Assembly: GCA_902728285.1 (NCBI GenBank)
Contig: CACVBU010000362.1
Location: 48,016-112,015, forward strand
Reading direction: 5' to 3'
DNA: 64,000 bases
From: Clytia hemisphaerica
Taxonomy: Eukaryota; Cnidaria; Hydrozoa; Leptothecata; Clytiidae
A program made the position numbers and the translations under genes. This document shows, piece after piece, positions 55,766-64,000 of the stretch. Positions within the stretch are counted from its first letter, which is position 1, and each line of letters starts with the position of its first letter. The notes beneath the pieces are model-generated. The model did no database searches and was not told where the DNA came from. It was given only the letters and a program-made list of their open reading frames with translations.

Positions 55766-56560
55766 TATTTTTTCTCGGAATTCACTTTCGTGATGATGTT
55801 ATCTATGATTCATACAATTCCATGATTCACGGTATCGGGCGGTAATATCTATTCTATTTAGCATTTTTTAAATAAAGATATCAACTGACAACAGGGAAAT
55901 AATTTGGGTTTTAAATGTCCTAAATTTATCGAAGTTTGTCGGAATTATAAGGCTTTTTCTGAGAAAAAAATGAAACTAAAAGTAAATTTCGATTCTAAAA
56001 TATTTCATTTACCAAAAATTAGACAATTCATTTTACATACAGTACACAAAAAAATAAGAATCATCAAAAAATAGATTTCAATTTGTTTACCTAGACAATT
56101 ATCAGAAGTATGAACTAAATATTACCAAAAAATATGACGAAAAAATGTATGAATGCGCGACATTAAAAAACATAGCCTGGATGTCCAGACTTTTTTATTT
56201 ATGATGTTTCTGGCTTACAGCCTGGTCTTTCTAAAGCAATTTGCATTCCAATATTAATAGGCAGCACGTGCCAAGGATACTTTGTCAAATCAATTATCGC
56301 GCACAGCTAAAAATTTGCCAACCCTGGGTTTACAAGTACCTAGGTAGGTAGACCAAACTGTAAGGAAAAACATCAAAATAAGGGAGATAAATTAAAGCTT
56401 GGATATCCAGGCTATAAAATACAAAGCAAGAAGTACAAAATATACTATCACAAAATACATAAGTTAAATCCAGAACAAAATATTATAGAAAATTATCAAG
56501 AATATCATACCAAAGAAACCCATAATTAATTACACCTAATTACTGTATTATGAATGGACC

Positions 56561-57331
56561 TCAGCTCATCAACGTTTTTGGGAAGACACCTAACTTGACA
56601 TAATCGGCAACCACCTGAAAGAAAACAAGATTTGATTGAATTAAAATAAAACAGCCGTAATGATGGCTGCAAACTCCGGTAATTGTCATTTTTGAATAGC
56701 GAACCATTATGTTAACCTCTTTATCGTGGTCAGCCTTTCTTAATATATCTAACATAGAATTTAAAAGCGTAAACCAAATCGGGAAATCAAACCAGAAAGA
56801 TAGGGAAATCAAACCGGAAAGATCGGGAAATCGAACCCGACTATTGCGATTAATGGGATTTACGCACAATTACAAATGAAAAACACTGATTTTAAGAAAC
56901 TCCTTAACCGGAGTTTAAAAAGGCCAACATAAGATCCGGTAAAAATAGGTAAAATAGGGTGTGATATGATAATACGATAGTTGTTATGGGATAATTTCTG
57001 TTTGTATTGACTACGATTTGCCCATTCCGTTAATTCTAGCTTATTCTCCATACTGTGTCTAAATTAGTCGTTCGGCATGCTAGACCTGATTTCATTCAAA
57101 CTAGTGGAACTCACTAAGAAACGAGATGAAAAATCCCGGTTTTTAGTGAAGTGCTCGCTACTTAAGGAATCGCCTTCACAGATTTGCTTCCATAATGGAT
57201 TAACTTAGAAAAAACTCTCTACAACTTACCGCTCTTAGTTCGTCGACCTTCAGTTCTGGTTTTGTGTATTCGAATCCTAATTTGGTAATTTTGGTGCCAT
57301 TGATGTGGGTGTGGTTATTATAAAGTAATTC
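56561..57331 (-). CDS. 3' end of an unrecognised gene (two last exons)
   Basis: Two minus-strand exons, 57331-57230 and 56614-56561, have consensus AG/GTAAGT borders and phase 0 on both sides. They encode NNHTHINGTKITKLGFEY, TKPELKVDELRA and, after the intron, VVADYVKLGVFPKTLMS, ending in TGA at 56561. The conserved-looking tail (ADYVKLGVFP) reminds me of the C-terminus of an NAD(P)-binding dehydrogenase/epimerase, but I cannot confirm that. An AATAAA on the minus strand (56194-56199) could end the transcript. Upstream exons must lie to the right of 57331, and I could not find them. They may be interleaved with or beyond the ankyrin gene on the other strand. Confidence 0.55.
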
Positions 57332-57616
57332 CTAAAGCAAAAAGTAATTATGTTTTTTTTTTACAAGAACGTCTAAAATATTTGAAGTTTAATTTATTCT
57401 TTACTTATTGAGTTTTAAGACTAAAATTTTCTTTAAAATGAATACTTTTGTACCATTTTCTTAAGAAATTTTCTTTCGGAAATTGCCTCCCCAGTTTGCC
57501 CGACTTTTTTTCGACCCACCACGCTACTGCTGAACACCTCTATTTATTTCCCTTATACCTTCTCTTTGTTTGCTGAACAGAGAGGTAAGGTGGTAAAAAG
57601 TTATTTGTAAAAGGAT

Positions 57617-59935
57617 CTTGAAGTCTGTCTCGAAATAATTTGCAGCTGGAGAAAAAAATGGCTGTAACTTTTGATAGAATTCGAATCAAGTTGCGGTTTT
57701 GTGCTCGTTAAAAAGATATTCGTGAGTGGAATATTATCAAGTAAAAAAATTGAGAAAAAAAAGGAAAATGAAAATGAAAAATGAAGAAGAAAAAAATCAA
57801 CTTCTTGTAGAAATGTGGTATAATTATCATTTTCACAGGAGTGACTCTTCAATCTTAGATCATTATCACTGTCAAAAAATTTTTCAAAAATATTCATTCA
57901 ATCAAAAGATATCAAACAAAATTTATTGCTGGTTGACTCTATAAAGTAGTAAAAAACGACAAAAAAAACAAAAACAAGTGATACTTTTATGGACCTACCT
58001 GGTTATGCATTTAACACATATATAATTGATATCTACGTGAGAATGAACGTTAAACAATCATTCAGAACACAAATAGTGACGATTTATTAAAATTAGTCGT
58101 TTGTTTCTTATAAAAAAAACGTTTAGAAACCAAAATTTCATGCTCTTGAAATATTCTTTCATATTCAAGTCAAGACTTCGTGAGCATAAAAAAGCATCTA
58201 TCTCATCAAAAAATTGAGTAATTTGGCTAAGAACATTGATGTATGCTTGTTAATAGTGATTCTTATAGATAAAGATGCGTTTTTTGAACTGAAAAGTTTT
58301 TTTACAAAAATCTGCTTGACCCATCTTTTACCTACTTTCATGCAAAAAATCAGAAAAAAACAACGATCCAATATTTCACAAAGTCCAAAAAACCCTTTTT
58401 TTAGCCGTTTTTTGGCCCAAATTTGCCCATAAACATTTTTTTTCGAAAATCGGGCTCAGTCACATTCGAGGGTTTATAGTTATGCATCTTTGTGCAAAAA
58501 ATCATAAAGAATGAAAGAGCCAATCTCGAGAAAAGCTAATACCTAGGTAATTGATAATGTGCTTATAAAAAAATATCGAATTTGGCCAGTTTTTCTATAA
58601 AAACACGCCAAGCAACCAAAATTTCATGTCTAAACAAACATATGCTTCAAAAGTAAGCCCTCGTGAGCAAAAAAAACATCTATCTCATAAAAAAATTGAG
58701 TAATTTGACTAAGAACATTAATGTAGGCTTATTAATAGTGATTCTTATAGATAAACATGCGTTTTTTGAGCCAACAAATCTTTTTGCAAAAATCTCCCTG
58801 AGCCATCTTTTACCTATGATGGTACCCCACTTCCATGCAAAAAATCAGAAAAAATCAATGATCCAATTTTTCACAAAGTCCAAAAAACCCACTTTTTAGC
58901 CGTTTTTTGGCCCAAATTTGCCCTAAAACATTTTTTTTTTCGAAAATTGGGCTCCGTCACATTCGAGGGTTTATAGTTATGCATCTTTGTGCAAAAAGTC
59001 TTAAAGAATGAAAGAGCCAATCTCGAGAAAAGCTAATACCTAAGTAATTGATAATGTGCTTATAAAAAAATATTGAACTTGGCCAGTTTTTCTATAAAAA
59101 CACGCCAAGCAACCAAAATTTCATGTCTAAACACACATATTCTTCAAATGTAAGCCCTCACGAGCAAAAAAACATCTATCTCATAAAGAAATTGAGTAAT
59201 TTGACTAAGAACATTGATGTATGCTTATTAATAGTGATTCTTATAGATAAACATGCGTTTTTCAAGCCAAATAAATTTTTTTGCAAAAATCTGCTTTAGC
59301 CATCTTTTACCTATGATGGTACCCTACTTTCATGCAAAAAATCAAAAAAATTTAATGATCCAATTTTTCACAAAGTCCAAAAAACCCGTTTTTTAGCCGT
59401 TTTTTGGCCCAAATTCGGCCAAAAAATTTTTTTTTAGAAAATCGGGCTCCGTCACATTTTGGCCACCACCGTTTTGCACCTTTGTACCAAAAATCAAATG
59501 ATTCCTATGATTCAATCTCGAGAAAAGCTGGTAACGAACGGACGGACGGACAGAGGTGAATTTATAGGACCTTCACCCCACCGGGGTAGGTCCAAAAACT
59601 GCCTTTTGTCGATCAACTAGCAATAAACTTTGTTTGATATCTTTTGATTAAATGAATATTTTTGAAAATTTTTTTCACAGTGATGATGATCTAAGATTGA
59701 AGAGTCACTCCTGTGAAAATGATAATTATACCACATTTCTACAAGAAGTTGATTTTTTTCTTCTTCATTTTTCATTTTCATTTTCCTTTTTTTTCTCGAT
59801 TTTTTTACTTGATAATATTCCACTCACGAATATCTTTTTAACGAGCACAAAACCGCAACTTGATTCGAATTCTATCAAAAGTTACAGCCATTTTTTTCTC
59901 CAGCTGCAAATTATTTCGAGACAGACTTTAAGTGA
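57617..59935. repeat. Large inverted repeat (about 320-bp arms) enclosing a transposon
   Basis: The left arm (about 57617-57940) and right arm (about 59610-59935) are inverse complements with few differences. Compare CTTGAAGTCTGTCTCGAAAT at 57617 with ATTTCGAGACAGACTTTAAG at 59916, and 'gagtgactcttcaatcttag' with its complement. The loop is the GGACCTACC element at 57991-59593. Nearly identical 98-124 codon open frames in the two arms are mirror images of the same repeat, not two genes. No clear target duplication flanks the arms. Confidence 0.85.
57991..59593 (-). mobile_element. GGACCTACC-ended element, three internal modules, inverted copy
   Basis: Read on the minus strand it runs from GGACCTACCCCGGTGGGG at 59593 to CCAGGTAGGTCC at 57991. 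A module of about 480-495 bp is present three times. Compare 'aaaattgagtaatttg' at about 58209, 58688 and 59185, and 'aaagccatcttttacc'-type words at 58320, 58800 and 59295. The copy at 2393 has two modules. No protein is encoded. Confidence 0.75.
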
Positions 59936-60280
59936 ATTGACACTGAAAAAGCCTTCGGCTCAAAAAATCTCTTTCTATCATAAATCCATATCAAAACGCT
60001 TAATCATAGAGCTTCATAAATCATAGTTTCCTATTTCCAAAATACCGTTTTTATCACATACAAATTTCCCTAAGGACATAAAAAAGCCTCGTAATGAAGA
60101 TAATAAACAATGCTTCCAAGTTGATCATAATGATGATGTAATTAAGAATCTTTTACAGTATTTTTCAATCTTCAGTATGAGTCGGCTAAGGTTTAAACCA
60201 AAAATTTACAGCCTTAAGAAAAGGGTCGCCCTAAACTGCGGTAGCAAATTTACTAATTTTATTTATTTCAAACTTCACAG

Positions 60281-62636
60281 GTCGATAGAGGATGGAGATA
60301 GCTATGCTGCCAACTTCTTGATCAAACAAGGAGCAGACGTGAAGGCAATCACTAGCGACAAGAACGAAACAACATTACACTTAGCTGCTTCCTTTCAGTA
60401 CGGTTCGATTTTTTTACTTGATTAGATGACTGAAGAGAGCATTGAAGACCTAATATACACTGGCTCATTGAGACAGGGGTGTATTAGTATTACCTAGTAT
60501 TACCACTTAGAAAAGGGAAATTGGGATAGGTAACCTATTACCTAATATACACTCAACCTGCTTATCCTTAGTTAGGGATCGCTTTTTGTATTGTGTAACC
60601 ACCACTCTTCATTAGTACACCCCTGTATCAGTCCTTCATAAGTACACCCACTTTTTGAGATCTCAAATCAAACCTGAGGAAATTTTACACCCGGTGGATT
60701 TTAAGACTTCACTGGCTTATTGAGACAGGGGTTATTAGTATTACCTATTCCTTTTCTAAAGTGAGGCGTAGAGCCTAGGAAAGAACAAATACATACCTTA
60801 AAAGAAGGGATATGTTAGCAAAGAAGGAAGGAGAAGGGTTTTAAAAGGGAGTGTTAAGCGACCGTAGTACAGTGGTAGAGCATCCGGCTACGGTTCGCAA
60901 GGTTGTGGGTTCAACCCCCAGCAGGGTCATACCAAAGATTCTCAAATTGGTACTTGACGCCCCTCTGCTTGATGCTCAGTAATTAAGAGAAGGATCAAGG
61001 GTAAGTGGAGAGATCCAGGGAGAAAGAGTGGCGCCCTCCCCTACCTTCGGGTAGATAGCTATCGAAAGAGGAGCAGACTTACTACTTATAATGTAATCTT
61101 ATGGACCATGAATCTTAATGATTTTTTTTATTTTATCCCCAGACCAATTTCAGTGCGTGCAGGTTCAGGCAAAATAGCCAGTAGAGAAGATATGGCTGGC
61201 GTTTGTCGATTGTTACTTGATTACGGTGTCAATATCAACAGCGTGGATGTCAGTGGAAAGTAAGTGTGCTTTTATTTACAACAGAAACTATATCATGCTC
61301 CACTGGAACTGTTTTATCTCTTTTTCAAAAAGCAACAAAATGAGCAATATTATTTCGGCAATATGTATGACGCCCCAGGACAATTTACTGGTCAGTTTTT
61401 TTTGCGTTTGAATTTGTGGCGTTAGGCGAAATGTCTTTTAATAGCTTTACTTAATAGTGTTATTACGTCGATTCTGGATTTGAATCTGCGACTTCGGAAA
61501 GCTGGGGTTCTAAGAATAGTAGTCAGTACACGTGAGTTATCATAAGATATTCTTTATATTTTTCAAGATAATAATAATTGTCGCTTACGAACAAACCAGA
61601 GTCACTGCGAATTGTCTAATTTCAATTAAGGTACAGAGTCCAATATTAATTATTATCAATTCTGATAAATCCCAGTTATTAACAGTTCAATGTTTCTTTA
61701 AATTTTAGTTCAACTACTTCAGTAATGTTAAAAGCTTTACTCTTGCACCGACTCAACAATTCACGTCCATTGTCCTAGCGCTTAGCTTTTATATGGAACG
61801 TCTTACGCTTCCTTGTAGTAAGTCGGGATCCGAGTTTATCAATAATGTAATGGTTTATCGTGGTTGATTGAAGTCTTCTGAATTTGTCGATTGATGTAGA
61901 ATTTGACGTTATTCATTATTAATGTCATGTGCTTTTAGGTTAGGATGTTTGTTCAGTTCTGACGTATATGCTCTAACTGGCGTGCACTTAGAGATGTGTT
62001 TTCGAAGCTTGTCTTTTGGTGTTGACTTCGAGTGATTGGTGTTTAGCCACAAATTGTGAAATATGTGGTTTTGGACATGCTGGTATTTGCGTCATAAGTT
62101 TGGTTGTTTATTTAGGAAGAGTAAGAGTTTCAGTCACGAATTCTAGGTTTGATCGTTCTGTAAGTATCTGAAATTTAGCTCATTATCAATAGCCTCATTT
62201 ACAAAGGCTGGGATAAATTTCATTGGTAAAGTGAAGCTAAACACTTCACTTTGTATGTCAAAATTTCCCTTCTCAGTCAACTCTGCAAAACATTTGATCC
62301 ATGTCCATAATCGCCAGTGAAATCACTACTAACTTACTACCGCGCTTGTATACTATACTCAGCGATTTCATGTATTTGCAGTTAATTGAGGACGGTAGAT
62401 TAACTGAAGCGATTTGGAATTACCTGCAGTTCTGAGACGCAAAACCGAGAACGGTAAAAGTGCTAATTTACCGTCGTCCTCAGTTGGTCAGAATCTAGTC
62501 AATTAGAACCTTACCGTGTCCGTTGCAGAAAAACACATATACATAAACTCGGTCTTATCTTTTGTAGAACGGCCATACATAGATCGATCGAATCAAAAAT
62601 GGAAGATGTGCTTTCAGTTCTTTTGGCTGACAAAAA
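60281..62636 (+). CDS. Ankyrin-repeat protein, three internal exons (ANKFY1-like)
   Basis: Exons 60281-60397, 61143-61259 and 62568-62636 have AG/GT borders and compatible phase-2 junctions. They encode ankyrin repeats: RSIEDGDSYAANFLIKQGAD, then NETTLHLAASF, then EDMAGVCRLLLDYGVNINSV and TAIHRSIESKMEDVLSVLLA. The order (a first RSIE-D helix with the FLI-GADV loop, TTLHLAAS, a spacer, then VCRLLL-YGVNINSVD and TAIH-SI) resembles the mid-region of ANKFY1/rabankyrin-5, an endosomal Rab5 effector with a FYVE finger. Other multi-ankyrin proteins remain possible. Upstream exons and the C-terminal FYVE part were not found in the window. The gene starts left of or in the repeat region and continues to the right. 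Confidence 0.6.
60855..61078 (+). repeat. tRNA-derived SINE, uninterrupted copy
   Basis: The head has a D-arm/A-box-like TAGTACAGTGGTAGAGCATC and a B-box GGGTTCAACCCC, with GACC/GGTC acceptor remnants. The anticodon region is not a proper stem. The body carries 'agagtggcgccctcccctac' and CCTTCGGGTAGATAGCTATC, as in the copy split at 41285-41700. It lies in an ankyrin-gene intron (60398-61142). Confidence 0.65.
61260..62567. other. Intron of the ankyrin gene
   Basis: No exon or complete element is evident in this 1.3-kb stretch. A short direct/inverted relation exists between 'gaggacggtagattaactga' near 62390 and 'taccgtcgtcctcagttgg' near 62470, forming a loose inverted repeat of about 100 bp. 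Confidence 0.4.
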
Positions 62637-62889
62637 GTAAGTACTATATCTTTTCACCTCCGTTTACCTTTTCACTGTGTTTTGTATTAATTCTTCCTTT
62701 TTGAAATTCTTAGATCAAAAACGATGACGGACGGATTAAAATTGTTTCTCTGCTTTGTCTTTTTGCCCGTTTTAAGGGGTAGATTAAAGTATATAAAGTC
62801 GGTGTAAAAGGATTTTAGACAATGGCAATTTTAGTCAAAAACTTTTTTTGGTTACTGCAATCGGGTTCAAATTTATCACTGATCAAATG

Positions 62890-63126
62890 CATAGATTTAT
62901 AAAGCCGAAAGGACTAGATATCGTGCTTTTGCTGAAAAGTGTGCCGAGATTAGGTGGGAAATCCTACCTAAGTCACGTGACATTACGATATAATTTCAGC
63001 GCTTGACCAATCAGAACCTTCGTGGGTTTTCGAAAACAAAAGCAGCAATAATTTTTGCGATATTTACTTTTTTGCTTAGAAGAGCTTAAGCACGACATCT
63101 AGCCCTTGGGGCTTTATAAATCTATG
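62890..63126. mobile_element. hAT-type MITE, same family as 34719
   Basis: The ends CATAGATTTATAAAGCCGAA and CTTGGGGCTTTATAAATCTA followed by TG are inverted, followed inward by AGGACTAGAT / ATCTAGCCC. The flanks are ATCAAATG (62882-62889) and GTCAAATG (63127-63134), an 8-bp duplication with one mismatch. It is 237 bp and sits downstream of the last visible ankyrin exon. Confidence 0.75.
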
Positions 63127-63890
63127 GTCAAATGATGTTGAAATATCACTAATCTGTGTGTGTCAATTCAATGGCCTCACACAGCTGAACTTATTTGACT
63201 AGAACCTAATCCCCCTTCATCATATGAATTGGTACAGGCTAGCAGTAGATCCATGTTTCGTTGGTCGTCGAGAACTCACATGATTAGTACAGGCTAGCAG
63301 ATTGTTCATTGGTCTTCAGGAACAAGCGTTAAAACGATAGAATAGATCGGTGCTGGACTAATTACCCCTAAAAATACGAAGAGAAACCGAAAATAGGTTG
63401 GAAAAACAAGTTTATTGAGAATGATTTTAGATTTTTATAAATTTATTCAAAGAAAATAATAATAGTGAGTGATATGACAAGAAAAATAATATACAATATA
63501 TAAAGCAATCGTATCAATATGCAAAGAAACAAACAAAGAAACTTTGTTTTGACATTCTAAACTCACTGAGGTACCATCAAAAGACAAAGCCACTAGCAGG
63601 GATCAGGCAATATTCATACAATTTGAAGCTCATGCTCTTAATATTGGAGGCTACTTAAATATACAACAGCAAGGTGGCCAAAACTTTTGAGTTTTTTGGG
63701 CGGATAAGATGCTGTTAGTTTCAAAAGTCCTTTCCACCTTTGGCTGATGGCATATTTAATTAGTCGATCAATAATATAAGCATAAGGTCCAAAGGACATG
63801 AATAGTTCTGTTTCCCTGCTAGTTTCTTTTACTTAATTTTTTCGTTCCTTTCTTCACATTTCGATACAATTGCTTTTGAAAACTTTGATT

Positions 63891-64000
63891 TTAGTAGAAT
63901 CTTTCAAAAAAGTCATTCAATAATGTATACCACATGGTACGACGTGGTTTCTGATTTTGCCGTGCAGATTCGACCGTATCTTTGTTGGATGATGATGACC
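63891..64000 (-). CDS. Possible 3' end of a minus-strand gene at the window edge
   Basis: The minus strand is open from the right edge for 35 codons (includes NKDTVESARQNQKPRR, then TMWYTLLNDFFERFY) to TAA at 63891-63893. Composition looks protein-like, but an open stretch of this size could be chance in this DNA. No splice site or domain supports it. Confidence 0.25.
   Translation of the reverse strand, partial: SSSSNKDTVESARQNQKPRRTMWYTLLNDFFERFY

Noticed and set aside
57601-60026. Two similar open frames (98 and 124 residues) as paralogous genes
   Set aside because: They are mirror images in the two arms of one inverted repeat and consist mostly of Phe/Ser/Leu from T-rich DNA.
60855-60930. 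Functional tRNA gene
   Set aside because: A and B boxes are present, but the anticodon and acceptor stems do not pair and the body matches another dispersed copy, so it is a SINE head.

Overview
The window is nuclear DNA of an invertebrate animal. It is AT-rich and intron-rich, with small exons bounded by GT/AG sites and separated by introns of 0.1-5 kb. These introns are filled with short terminal-inverted-repeat (TIR) elements, tRNA-derived SINEs and tandem arrays. The metazoan genes (raptor of mTORC1, a SEFIR-domain receptor, NIDO-domain and ankyrin proteins) and a PHD-finger-bearing LINE ORF1 suggest an early-branching animal. A cnidarian is my guess, but the window does not prove it. No CRISPR array, operon or prokaryotic feature is present.

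Layout. 1-9326 (+): the last seven exons of raptor (RPTOR), the C-terminal WD40 propeller, ending at TGA 9324-9326. One 4.9-kb intron carries a minisatellite-bearing foldback element and a 1265-bp TA-flanked element. 9327-15778: no gene seen, several MITEs. 15779-27316 (+): a complete single-pass receptor of about 534 residues. It has a signal peptide, a cysteine-containing ectodomain, one membrane helix and a cytoplasmic SEFIR domain, which makes it IL-17-receptor-like. A polyA signal follows. 27317-31285: intergenic, MITEs. 31286-43536 (-): a complete 12-exon gene for a 732-residue type I membrane protein with three tandem NIDO domains, a threonine-rich stalk, one membrane helix and a three-residue basic tail. 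It converges tail-to-tail on the receptor gene. Its introns hold a LINE fragment with an intact PHD/coiled-coil/RRM-like ORF1, a second copy of the 1265-bp element, hAT-type MITEs with perfect 8-bp target duplications, and a SINE interrupted by a MITE. 45.38-49.73 kb: a satellite array of about 37 copies of a 117-bp unit. 52.6-57.3 kb (-): scattered exons and a frameshifted coding region from one or more genes I cannot name. 57.6-59.9 kb: a large inverted repeat enclosing a modular transposon. 60281-62636 (+): three exons of an ankyrin-repeat gene resembling part of ANKFY1, continuing outside what I can trace. 62.6-64 kb: mostly non-coding, with a possible gene 3' end on the minus strand at the edge.

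The gene models were built by hand, checking that intron phases agree at every junction. The receptor and NIDO models each close exactly (1605 and 2199 coding bases including the stop). The most unusual observations are two 25-nt exons of identical phase that look mutually exclusive at the receptor's signal-peptide junction, the triple-NIDO membrane protein with phase-symmetric modules, transposon insertions within tens of bases of its splice acceptors, and an inverted copy of its own 5' flank inside one of its introns.
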